Shown: one piece after another, positions 45,762 to 53,938 of the stretch
Layout of the letters: each line of letters begins with the position of its first letter
Numbering within the stretch: position 1 is the first letter of the stretch
Origin: Thermosipho africanus Ob7
GTDB lineage: Bacteria > Thermotogota > Thermotogae > Thermotogales > Fervidobacteriaceae
Direction of reading: 5' to 3'
NCBI RefSeq assembly: GCF_003351105.1
Contig: NZ_NKRG01000007.1
Location: 37,795-101,794, forward strand
DNA: 64,000 nt
Position numbers and translations under genes: made by a program
The notes under the pieces: generated by a model
Told to the model about the DNA's origin: nothing
The model's input: only the letters and a program-made list of their open reading frames with translations
Databases searched by the model: none

Positions 45762-46814
45762 TTAATAAGAAATGTCTTCTAATATACCGTATCCTTTTCT
45801 TGCATCCTTTTCAATGAAAACTTCGATGGTGTGAGTTGCACTTGGTGAGTCACTTTCAAATGCAATTATCCAACTTGATTGAACATATTCTAATATTCCA
45901 AGAGTTGTTAAATCAACATTTCCGGAATAATCAGTATATTTTATTATACCACCTGTTTTTTGAACTATTTCTCTAGGATCATCTGGAGATGTATAGTCTG
46001 TTGTTGAGTCACTATACCAACCAGGTACAAATGCCCCATGAACGGTAACGTATCCTTGAATTGCTGAGATTACTTCATCTTTATCATATAATGTCTCACC
46101 TGCTGCATCTCCCGGATATTCCTCAGATTTATAGTGAGCTGAAGCGTCAGTAATTAATATAATAATTTTTTGTGAAGAAGGTCTCCAAGAGGCATTATTC
46201 CATGCATACATTATTCCAGCATATGGATTTTCAGGAAAATCTGCCCCACCATATGCATATAGTTCATCTACAAAATTTTTTGCAGTATTTAGATCAGTTA
46301 AATCTTGCCATGGTTTTGTAATAGTTAAGTCTTTTGCAGGGGCTGCATCATCGTATGGTACTATTCCAACTCTAACATCAAGGCCACTAGCTTCCAATGT
46401 ATCAATAAAGTTTTTTATGCTACTTTTTACTCCTTCTATAGCAGAACCCATACTACCAGTTGTATCCAGTACAATCATTATATCTATATTACTTCGTGTT
46501 TCTGATTCTTTAAAAACTAAAAATCCTTGTGCTTTACCATCTTCAAAAACTTTCAAATTTTCTTCAGTTAAATTCGATATTTCAGGAACACTAATTTTAA
46601 CTCTTACATAGTCGGGAATTGAAATTGGAACCAAAAATGGTGTTTTATCGCTGGAAATATACACTTGTAAATCATTATACAAGCTTGGATCAGGTTTGGT
46701 TACCCCCTCTGGATCAGCAGGTATAATTTGTGGAAGTGTTGGAATATTTGTACAACTAAATAAAATTATCAAAAGTGATACAGAAATAGATATTATTAAC
46801 AAAGATTTTTTCAT
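45762..46814 (-). CDS. VWA-domain lipoprotein
   Basis: The protein is about 350 aa. The signal peptide ends in a lipobox (LIILFSC, Cys near residue 24), so it is a lipoprotein. A von Willebrand A domain starts near residue 105 (DIMIVLDTTGSMGSAIEGVK) with a complete metal site start D-x-T-x-S and IIILITDASAHYKSEEYPGD further on. The N-terminal 80 residues look beta-rich. I chose the ATG at 46814: the GTG at 46823 is part of the ribosome site GGAGGTG. It follows a small barrel-protein gene by 14 bases. VWA domains bind protein ligands; the partner is unknown. Confidence 0.9.
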   Translation of the reverse strand: MKKSLLIISISVSLLIILFSCTNIPTLPQIIPADPEGVTKPDPSLYNDLQVYISSDKTPFLVPISIPDYVRVKISVPEISNLTEENLKVFEDGKAQGFLVFKESETRSNIDIMIVLDTTGSMGSAIEGVKSSIKNFIDTLEASGLDVRVGIVPYDDAAPAKDLTITKPWQDLTDLNTAKNFVDELYAYGGADFPENPYAGIMYAWNNASWRPSSQKIIILITDASAHYKSEEYPGDAAGETLYDKDEVISAIQGYVTVHGAFVPGWYSDSTTDYTSPDDPREIVQKTGGIIKYTDYSGNVDLTTLGILEYVQSSWIIAFESDSPSATHTIEVFIEKDARKGYGILEDISY

Positions 46815-46837
46815 TTTACTCACCTCCTTCTAAATTT

Positions 46838-47326
46838 TTAAAATGAAAGTCCTATTCCAAAGTTTACTGTGTATATTCCAGTGCTTAAAAATTGCGTGTT
46901 AAATGTAGTTATAGCCTCTAAAGAAAATGCAATGCCAGTTCCAGATTTTATTCCTACTTTTGCATGGAACACTTCTTGAGAGTAAAGACCTATTTCACCA
47001 CTTTGAACATTTGCAATCAATATAGGTGCTGCTCCAGCATAGATTTTTGTGCCAAGCAAGTTCAAAACAAGTAATAAATATGGATCAATCTCGATTAATT
47101 GAATTTCTGAAAGATTAACATTTTCAAATGTATCGATTTCTGAACCCGCGAGCGGATAAAATACGTTTACTGAAAGCCCAAGTAAATTTTGGTAAGTTCC
47201 TAATTCTGCACCTAGAATGTATCTATTTTTACCACCTAGCTCTTTTCCACCACTTACTCCTAAAAAGAATGGAAAAACTGAAACTGCTAAACTAATAACT
47301 AAAACAATAAACAAAAGCTTTTTCAT
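46838..47326 (-). CDS. small secreted barrel-like envelope protein
   Basis: I do not recognise this protein of about 162 aa. It has a signal peptide (KKLLFIVLVISLAVSVFPFFLG) followed by short amphipathic strands rich in Gly, Leu and aromatic residues. It ends in VNFGIGLSF, a terminal-Phe pattern typical of outer-membrane beta barrels. An eight-strand barrel would fit the length. The start is the ATG at 47326; the GTG at 47335 lies inside GGAGGTG, as in the next gene. It is co-transcribed with the VWA lipoprotein, so the two may work together. Confidence 0.75.
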   Translation of the reverse strand: MKKLLFIVLVISLAVSVFPFFLGVSGGKELGGKNRYILGAELGTYQNLLGLSVNVFYPLAGSEIDTFENVNLSEIQLIEIDPYLLLVLNLLGTKIYAGAAPILIANVQSGEIGLYSQEVFHAKVGIKSGTGIAFSLEAITTFNTQFLSTGIYTVNFGIGLSF

Positions 47327-47361
47327 ACTACTCACCTCCTTTAAATTGATAAATAAAATTA

Positions 47362-47370
47362 ATTATATAA
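47362..47370 (-). promoter_or_regulatory. -10 box for the barrel/VWA gene pair
   Basis: On the minus strand TATAAT (47362-47367), within CATTATATAAT, stands about 35 bases before the ATG at 47326. The -35 region is AT-rich without a clear box. Confidence 0.45.
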
Positions 47371-47462
47371 TGGTAAAAATAGATAAAAAATTAAAAAACA
47401 ATTTTTTCAAGTTCGGGAGAACACTTGGGTTGAAGGATTAATGTGGAGGCATTTGATGAACC

Positions 47463-47494
47463 CCCACCTTACCTTACTTTATTGGTAAGGTGGG
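47463..47494. terminator. hairpin after the LPP20-like gene
   Basis: CCCACCTTACC (47463-47473) pairs perfectly with GGTAAGGTGGG (47484-47494) around a ten-base loop. On the minus strand, the direction of the gene ending at 47503, no T-run follows. On the plus strand AATAATTTTT does. It probably ends the minus-strand transcript, but it is not a textbook terminator there. Confidence 0.6.
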
Positions 47495-47502
47495 AATAAT
47501 TT

Positions 47503-49551
47503 TTAATTAATTTTGAATTCTATTTGGTTGGGGGATGCTTTTAGAACTTTAATATTTAAATTTCTAAATGAGGTTACTATACTTATAATTTCTTCGTTTG
47601 TTAAATTTGTATTTAGTGATAATATTCCAAAATTTTCCTCTTTTTCGATTAATTCTACTTTTCCAAATTTTTCTGATAAATAATCTTTCATAATTAATAT
47701 GTATGTTGATTTTTCAAAATAAAATTTTAGATTTACTTTTCTTACTACATTAGATTTTTCTGCAGATGAGTAAGGCTTTTTTAGCTCCTCAATTAACTTG
47801 TTTATAAAATCAGAAAATTTTTCAGAATTTAGGACTTTTGATAAAGCGGCTTCTTTTGTAGCACCTGCTGCAACATCTTCAAAGTTTTCACTTTTTACTA
47901 TTTGTCCCGTTAAGGTATTTATTATTTGAACATTTAAGAATAGTCTCATTGACCATATTTTGTATTCGCTAGAATACGCTTCACCATAATTTACTTTAAT
48001 ATTTATTACATATTTTGCAGCACTAAGGATTGCAAGTTTTGAGAGAATATTTGGATCTGAGTATTGTGCAAGTTTTCTTGAATATTCTTTTGATACTAAG
48101 TTTATGCTAGATTCTAAGAGTTTATTTTCAAAAATTGGTTCGATATATCCATATTGATCATTATTTACAACTATAACTGCATATCCAACTGGTTTTTGAC
48201 TGATTATCTTGGTAACTAAATCTTTAAATTCATCTCTGTTGAAACTTACATTGATAACAATATTGTATGTTCCATTTTCGTATTTTTCATTTACAATTTC
48301 ATATTTTAAGACTCCAAAAAGTGCATTAACTAAATCTTTATCAACTGGAATAGAAAGTAATAAATTAACATCTTGAGAAAATACAATTCCAATTGCTTTT
48401 TTTACAGCCATTGTTAGCGCTTCTTCAATTGCCGCATTTCGTTGGGGTGCTACACCTTGTGATGAGATTCTAATTATCTCTCCTACTTTTTGTGAAGAAA
48501 CGCCAGCGCCTTCGCTGGTACCTGGTGAGTATCTTTCAAAAATGAGATTTCCAAGTGATACCTCTACTAAAATATCTTTATCTTTTACTATTCCACTTAA
48601 AGTGCCTTTTCCGTCTTTTATTGTTATAAACTCAGGAAATTCTGCGTTTTTAGCTTTTACGTTAAATGTATAATTTCCATTTATTTTTGGAGACAGCTCT
48701 ACAAAGATATCTATTCTTTGACCTACTGAAACTGATTTTGGACCATTTAAAGTAATTTTTATATCTTTGACAAATGTTTTAGCCTTTTCCTTTAAAGGTT
48801 CTATTTTATCTTGTGGAAAATCAATGCATTGAGAATTTAATTTATCAATTGCTTCAAGTAACTTTAATGCATTTTCTACTGTCTTGATTTCTTTGTTTTC
48901 TAAATCATTGTAAAGTGCAATTATATCATTCCAGCTTTTTTTTATTTTAGAAACAGTTGAAATAAGCTCCGAAACCATATTAGCAGGAAGTTTATCTTTA
49001 TTTTCTGAAATGAGTTTTTCATATTCAGAAACAATTTTTTGAGCTGAATATATCATCTTTCCTTCAAGTAATGATTGTCCTATCTTTATGGCAAAGTATG
49101 TTCTATATGCAAATAACGCAGTTTCTTTGTCAAGAAGTCCTAATACTTTTGTATAGTACTGGCCATTTATTAATCTTTTATCGATCAAAGTAAAATCAAC
49201 ACCAACTATTTCTATATCAGTTGTTGTGTTAACTATATTTTCAAGCTTTGTTTCAGCTTTTTCTTTTACTTGTTTATTTTCAATAATTTGTGTAAGGTTT
49301 TCTTTGAGAGTAGAATCGCTTTTTATTTCCACATAAATTTGCTCTGCTATTTTCCTTAGAGCATCTTTTTTTGCAATTTCTTCTGATTCAACATCGGTTT
49401 TTCCATATCCTTCTCCTACTGCTCCAATGAAGCCGTATGGAATAACAACATTGTTTGCTGGTGTTTTTGATTCACTACTTGTAGAGTTATTATCGCATGA
49501 AAATAGGAAAAATAGTAAGACAGAGATAAATACAATAAGTATTTTCTTCAT
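47503..49551 (-). CDS. LPP20-like lipoprotein, two-domain
   Basis: This 682-aa protein has a lipobox in FFLFSCDNN (Cys19). Residues about 40-165 resemble the LPP20 family: GFIGAVGEGYGKTDVESEEIAKKDALRKIAEQIYVEI, the A-x-x-x-A-L-R helix after a short strand. A helical middle (about 165-270) and an Ig-like stretch (about 270-340) follow. A second similar unit opens RISSQGVAPQRNAAIEEALTMAVKKAIG near 368, as in FlgT-type N-domains. The rest is mixed. It lies 14 bases after the CsgG-like gene. Function unknown; an envelope assembly role is inferred from the domains. Confidence 0.78.
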   Translation of the reverse strand: MKKILIVFISVLLFFLFSCDNNSTSSESKTPANNVVIPYGFIGAVGEGYGKTDVESEEIAKKDALRKIAEQIYVEIKSDSTLKENLTQIIENKQVKEKAETKLENIVNTTTDIEIVGVDFTLIDKRLINGQYYTKVLGLLDKETALFAYRTYFAIKIGQSLLEGKMIYSAQKIVSEYEKLISENKDKLPANMVSELISTVSKIKKSWNDIIALYNDLENKEIKTVENALKLLEAIDKLNSQCIDFPQDKIEPLKEKAKTFVKDIKITLNGPKSVSVGQRIDIFVELSPKINGNYTFNVKAKNAEFPEFITIKDGKGTLSGIVKDKDILVEVSLGNLIFERYSPGTSEGAGVSSQKVGEIIRISSQGVAPQRNAAIEEALTMAVKKAIGIVFSQDVNLLLSIPVDKDLVNALFGVLKYEIVNEKYENGTYNIVINVSFNRDEFKDLVTKIISQKPVGYAVIVVNNDQYGYIEPIFENKLLESSINLVSKEYSRKLAQYSDPNILSKLAILSAAKYVINIKVNYGEAYSSEYKIWSMRLFLNVQIINTLTGQIVKSENFEDVAAGATKEAALSKVLNSEKFSDFINKLIEELKKPYSSAEKSNVVRKVNLKFYFEKSTYILIMKDYLSEKFGKVELIEKEENFGILSLNTNLTNEEIISIVTSFRNLNIKVLKASPNQIEFKIN

Positions 49552-49565
49552 TTGTTCACCCCTAA

Positions 49566-50756
49566 TCAGAATGACATAAAGTATCCTGCTCCAATTTGCA
49601 AGAATGAAGTTGTATCCATTCCAAATAATATATCATAAATGCTTTGACTGAAACTATCTGGGAATAGAGCAGATGCGCCAACAGAAACAAAAATTCCAGA
49701 TTTAGGTTCAAATTCATATTTAATTCTTGTACCAAGATTTATACCAAATATAGGTAAAAATGAATTTTCACTAGTAGTTTCTGTATCATATATAGCTAAG
49801 ATTTGTAAGCCCCCATAAATTGTTTCTGTAAGTTGCCCAACTTCAATTAGATCAAAATTTCCTCCCAATGTTACATAGCCTGGTATATAACCTGCAAAAG
49901 AGGAAAGAACAATACCACTTTCAACGTATAAATTATTTTGCCATCCCACAAATCCAAGTGCAATTTTTCCTGCGTATAATCCTGCACTTATTCCACCAAA
50001 CATTGAAGATACAGGATATTCTATTGCAGGGTCATAGACTGAAGGCATTGCTCCATATTTAAATTTTGCAATTACAAGATTATTATTCCTGTCAATTCCT
50101 ATTACTTCAGCGTAACCAATTTCTCCAGTTGAGGTTTCTAATTTGAATATAAATCCATTTTTTGCAATTTTGGGATCAAGTCCTGCAAGGTAAATTTTGT
50201 TTCCTTCAATTTTTGAAACATATGCTTCTAATTTAAAATATTCTCTTAATGATAGCCACATATCTTCAGCAGTAGACATAAGTATGGAATTAATGGCTTT
50301 TTGCGGAGTCTCTTCTTCTGTATAAGTTTCTTTTGCAAATGGTGTTGAAGCAAGGAGTTCTCCGGTTTTAAGATCGTACAATTTTAAAGAAAGTCTTAAA
50401 CTTGCAGTATAGCCGTTTTTTTCATAATTTGATGTAAGTTCGGTGAGTGTTAACAAAATTGCATATCTTGCGCCCAAGATCTTTCCAGCTTCAAATGTTT
50501 GCTCAACAATTCCTAGATCTCCAAGGTTTCTTTCTTTGACTATCATATCTAAATCATTACGGGAGAATACCCTAAATCTTCCAAGTTCTAAGGCTTTTTG
50601 CTCTAGTATTGATATGAGAAAATCTGCTTCATCCATATTCCAACCATTTCCAATTTTTGCAGGAAGTATTACTATTCCAATTTTTTCTGATACTGTGATT
50701 GCAAATAATGACGAAAGTAAACTAACGAAAATTAAAAATATTGCCAACTTTTTCAT
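49566..50756 (-). CDS. CsgG-like protein with C-terminal barrel
   Basis: This 396-aa protein has a signal peptide (about residues 1-19) and a CsgG/LpoB-like domain: GIVILPAKIGNGWNMDEADFL, ELGRFRVFSRNDLDMIVKERNL, and AGKILGARYAILLTLTEL near 20-165. A small beta domain follows (GNKIYLAGLDPKIAKNGFIFKL, near 195-240). The last 150 residues are Gly/aromatic strands ending GAGYFMSF, a barrel-type C-terminus. It lacks a lipobox, unlike curli CsgG. It shares its layout with the two proteins encoded upstream and has its own promoter. Confidence 0.82.
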   Translation of the reverse strand: MKKLAIFLIFVSLLSSLFAITVSEKIGIVILPAKIGNGWNMDEADFLISILEQKALELGRFRVFSRNDLDMIVKERNLGDLGIVEQTFEAGKILGARYAILLTLTELTSNYEKNGYTASLRLSLKLYDLKTGELLASTPFAKETYTEEETPQKAINSILMSTAEDMWLSLREYFKLEAYVSKIEGNKIYLAGLDPKIAKNGFIFKLETSTGEIGYAEVIGIDRNNNLVIAKFKYGAMPSVYDPAIEYPVSSMFGGISAGLYAGKIALGFVGWQNNLYVESGIVLSSFAGYIPGYVTLGGNFDLIEVGQLTETIYGGLQILAIYDTETTSENSFLPIFGINLGTRIKYEFEPKSGIFVSVGASALFPDSFSQSIYDILFGMDTTSFLQIGAGYFMSF

Positions 50757-50775
50757 TTTCTCACCCCCAAGAGAT

Positions 50776-50784
50776 ATTATAGCA
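50776..50784 (-). promoter_or_regulatory. extended -10 promoter for the CsgG-like/LPP20 pair
   Basis: On the minus strand TGCTATAAT (50776-50784) lies about 20 bases before the GGGGGTGAG ribosome site of the gene starting at 50756. The -35 region is T-rich without a clear box. Confidence 0.6.
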
Positions 50785-50807
50785 TAAATTAATTTTTAAA
50801 AAAAATA

Positions 50808-52607
50808 TTAAAATCCAAATACAATACCTGATGAAAATCCTTTTTGAGAAATATCTAGGAAAAATCCAAAAATTTCATTTGAAAACAAAGAATATTTTTT
50901 TGCAGTATTTATTCTTAAAGCTGGCAAAAATTCAAATGATTCTTCTTTAAAATATAAACGTAAAATGGCATCAAAAATCCAAATTCTTTTTGAATTTTCA
51001 AATGTATAATAGTCACTGAAAATTCCAAATCCAACTGAAAAATTGTCGTTTCCTTTAATATCAAGGTTTCTAATATTAAAAAGTAGGTAATATTCTTCAA
51101 AATTTGATAAACCTATCATTGTGCTGATTCCAACTCTTAAGGGATATTCAAATGCTTCAGAAGCAAGAGAAAACTTTTCAATTTTTTCATCGAGGAGGTA
51201 GAAAATATCCCCACTTGAGCTTGTGCCAAAAACATTAGTAATTTTTAAATATCCTTCAGTCCAGTGGTCATCAGAAATCCTAAATACTTGTCCTCGTTTT
51301 ATACCAATGTTTTCTCCATCGTAGAGTTCAACGTTTAATTTTTCTACTTTTTTTACCATTGAAGAAAGTGGAAAAGCTTTTTTTAGAAGATTTTTAATGT
51401 CAGAAGAGAAACTTTTGTATAAGTTAAGTAAGCTGTCTATTTTGCTTTCTGTTTCATAACTTTTAAATCTGTCGAGTATTCTTATTTCAGGAAAGTGCAA
51501 ACTTTTTTCTAGATATTTAGAAAAAATTACTCTTGCTGTTTTTGTTTCTATAACGTTCAAAAGTATTGAATAATATATATTTGTATATTTTAAATTATCA
51601 ACAGAGATAACATCGTAAAAATTGGAAAATGTAGTATATCTTTCCTTTTTCCATATAAAGTTTAATATCTTTACATAATTTCCATTTTCTCTGTCCGGTA
51701 TGTAATTTTTACCGTCGAAAGAATAATATTTACCAACTTCTACCTTGTATCCATTTGACAAGTATTGTCCATTCATATCGTTTCTAAAAAATAATACTTC
51801 ATCTTGCGTTGTATTTTCCTGGTAGTTGCTAATATTTTTGACGGAAATTATGTATTCGGGAACTCTAAATTTTAGCTCTATTTGGTTACCTATAAGATCT
51901 CTCAGTCTTAGTTCTTCAAATATGTAATATAGATATTTTCTATCGTATATATTGTATCTATTGTCTTCTTGAAGGTTTGCTAATAAAAAGGCTTTGAGCT
52001 TTTCAGGAATTTTTTCGTCGAAATGTACAACAATATCTATCTTATCTGGATAGAATTTGTTTAGGTTTTTGTTTAAATTCATTAGTTGTTGGTTTATATC
52101 ACTTAATGATCTTACTTTGAAAACAAAAGGAGTAAATGATTTTAAAAATAGATTTTCGTAGCTTATCTCTACTACATAACCTGATATATAGTAATATTCT
52201 TCTTTTATTGTTTTTTCGTACTTTTTATAAAAGCTACTTTTTATATATTTTTGCTTTTCGTTCCTAGCCCAGTAGAAATGACTTGCATATACGTATTGCC
52301 CATATTTATTATCTACTATGAATCTATCGTTTTTGGGGTTATATGAATATCTTTGACGGTTGCTGGTGTAATAATAGTCTCCATTGTAATATATGTAATT
52401 TCCGTATCTATCAGGATAAAATTCTACTTTTTTGCTTTGTATCAATTCTTTTTCAACTGAAAAGATATTTATTACAACAAAATCGTTACTTTTGTCGAAT
52501 AAATTACTATCTATGTTGAGGTTGAATCCACTTTCGTTAATAATTATAACTTTTGAAAATAGTGAGATTGAAAATATTAAAATTAAGATTATTAGTTTTT
52601 TTACCAT
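50808..52607 (-). CDS. CsgG-like paralogue with two Tyr/Gly-rich modules and C-terminal barrel
   Basis: This 599-aa secreted protein (signal peptide 1-18) is not a family I can name. A Tyr/Gly-rich module occurs twice, near residues 68-107 and 279-313, each with G-x-Y, a central Y-[SY]-[YF] and a closing G-x-Y-[VI]. Each is followed by about 45 residues rich in F-x-W and Y-Y. A CsgG-like stretch (NLQEDNRYNIYDRKYLYYIFEELRLRDLIG, near 211-240) precedes the second module. A small domain (ENIGIKRGQVFRISDD) and a barrel-like end (GFSSGIVFGF) complete it. It overlaps the upstream paralogue gene by 7 bases. Confidence 0.78.
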   Translation of the reverse strand: MVKKLIILILIFSISLFSKVIIINESGFNLNIDSNLFDKSNDFVVINIFSVEKELIQSKKVEFYPDRYGNYIYYNGDYYYTSNRQRYSYNPKNDRFIVDNKYGQYVYASHFYWARNEKQKYIKSSFYKKYEKTIKEEYYYISGYVVEISYENLFLKSFTPFVFKVRSLSDINQQLMNLNKNLNKFYPDKIDIVVHFDEKIPEKLKAFLLANLQEDNRYNIYDRKYLYYIFEELRLRDLIGNQIELKFRVPEYIISVKNISNYQENTTQDEVLFFRNDMNGQYLSNGYKVEVGKYYSFDGKNYIPDRENGNYVKILNFIWKKERYTTFSNFYDVISVDNLKYTNIYYSILLNVIETKTARVIFSKYLEKSLHFPEIRILDRFKSYETESKIDSLLNLYKSFSSDIKNLLKKAFPLSSMVKKVEKLNVELYDGENIGIKRGQVFRISDDHWTEGYLKITNVFGTSSSGDIFYLLDEKIEKFSLASEAFEYPLRVGISTMIGLSNFEEYYLLFNIRNLDIKGNDNFSVGFGIFSDYYTFENSKRIWIFDAILRLYFKEESFEFLPALRINTAKKYSLFSNEIFGFFLDISQKGFSSGIVFGF

Positions 52608-53851
52608 GAAAAACCACCACCGAAATTAAATGTCTTGTTTTGTAATGAATAATTAAACATTAGATCAAATAAATCGTACTTTATCATACCTCCTATTGAA
52701 TAGTTGCTTGATAGTGAAAGATAAGTTTTTAGTTCATAAAAATCGAATATGTTATATCCAAGTGTAAATATGTAATTTTGAGTATTTGTCAAGTAATCTA
52801 CAACTAAAAATGCCTTTTTATCATTGTAAACATCTCTTTGTCTTAGACCTAAAGAAATTTTCAATCCATTACTTGTGTAGTATATTCCAAGTGATATAGG
52901 AATGAATATTTTTTTACTATCTTCAACTACTTGATCTCCAATTTCTATTTTTGAATGTTTTTTTAGGTAATAAAATTCTGCTTCTGAATAATTATTTTCA
53001 ACATTTTTTATAACTATTTGGCCTTTATTTTCTGCTATTGTAAATACTGTTCCAGGTAGTACCCCATCTTTTTTGCCTATGTTCAATATTACTCTGTCTT
53101 TTTTTAAGTCGTAAATTAGTCCTTCTAATTTATAAGCATTTTTAATATTTTCAAGTATGTTTGATTTTATTACTGATGCAATATACTTCAAAATTTCTAT
53201 TTGACTATTTTCTTTTTTCATGGGCTTTAAAATTGTTTCATCCCATTTATACCATCTTTTTTTAATTTCTTTTGAAAAGCTAAAAGAATCGTTTGCATAT
53301 CCAAAAAGATTGTAATATACTTTCCCACTAACTTTATATACTATTTCTTCATGTGAAAACTTTGTATAAAAATTATTGAAGGTATAGAAAATTCCATCGT
53401 ATCCTTTTATGTAATACCCCTCTTTTGAAGGAATATATCTTGAGGTATTTGCATCATATGAGTAGTAGATCCCTTTTTGAACTTTAATGTATTTTTCACC
53501 TACTCGTATATAATCTCCAGATTCATTGTTTACAATATAGTCTTTTTTTATTTTTTCTTCTTTTATTTGCAAATTTTTTATTACAACATCAAAATTTATG
53601 ATTGGTTGTTTGCTTTCTTTTAATATAAGATTTTTGTTTGATAATAAATCTTGTAGCCTGAGTTCTTTATACAATTTTTCAAGTTCTTCTTGCAAATAAA
53701 GTTTGAATTTCCCACTTTCTATTATGGAATCATAAATAGTTGCATTAATAATTTCTATATAACTTGGAGCTGTAATATTTATTTTAACGATTGGAACATT
53801 AGAAAATAGTGTAAGACCAACTCCAAGAAATATTAAAATTAACTTTTTCAT
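52601..53851 (-). CDS. CsgG-like paralogue with one Tyr/Gly-rich module
   Basis: This 416-aa secreted protein (signal peptide about 1-18) shares its order of parts with the next gene. It has a CsgG-like stretch ESGKFKLYLQEELEKLYKELRLQDLL near residues 45-70 and FDVVIKNLQI. One copy of the Tyr/Gly module lies near 111-150 (SGDYIRVGEKYIKV ... YYSYD ... RYIPSKEGYYIKG). A GKKDGVLPGTVFTI domain lies near 265, and the barrel-like C-terminus ends NFGGGFSW. Function unknown. It starts with GGAGGTG ahead of the ATG and is first in the operon. Confidence 0.78.
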   Translation of the reverse strand: MKKLILIFLGVGLTLFSNVPIVKINITAPSYIEIINATIYDSIIESGKFKLYLQEELEKLYKELRLQDLLSNKNLILKESKQPIINFDVVIKNLQIKEEKIKKDYIVNNESGDYIRVGEKYIKVQKGIYYSYDANTSRYIPSKEGYYIKGYDGIFYTFNNFYTKFSHEEIVYKVSGKVYYNLFGYANDSFSFSKEIKKRWYKWDETILKPMKKENSQIEILKYIASVIKSNILENIKNAYKLEGLIYDLKKDRVILNIGKKDGVLPGTVFTIAENKGQIVIKNVENNYSEAEFYYLKKHSKIEIGDQVVEDSKKIFIPISLGIYYTSNGLKISLGLRQRDVYNDKKAFLVVDYLTNTQNYIFTLGYNIFDFYELKTYLSLSSNYSIGGMIKYDLFDLMFNYSLQNKTFNFGGGFSW

Positions 53852-53876
53852 TAATCCACCTCCTTGTATTAATGAA

Positions 53877-53900
53877 ATTATATCAAATTAGTGATATAAT
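53877..53900. promoter_or_regulatory. overlapping divergent promoters with mirrored -10 boxes
   Basis: ATTATATCA (53877-53885) and TGATATAAT (53892-53900) are exact inverted copies separated by six bases. Each is an extended -10 box: the first for the minus-strand CsgG-like gene, the second for the plus-strand ligase-like gene. Each -35 position falls on or next to the other's -10. Confidence 0.7.
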
Positions 53901-53938
53901 TTGATATGAAAATTAAAATGATAAAGGGAGGGGTATCT

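Noticed and set aside
46815..46823. GTG start for the VWA lipoprotein, and the similar GTG at 47335 for the barrel protein
   Set aside because: In both cases the GTG is part of the GGAGGTG ribosome site; the ATG three codons later is correctly spaced.
47217..47441. Plus-strand ORF of 74 codons
   Set aside because: It is antisense to the small barrel-protein gene and its promoter, with no ribosome site and low-complexity Lys/Asn content.
53906..53938. ATG start for the ligase-like protein
   Set aside because: It lies at the predicted transcript start, and the strong GGGAGGGG site serves the TTG at 53939.
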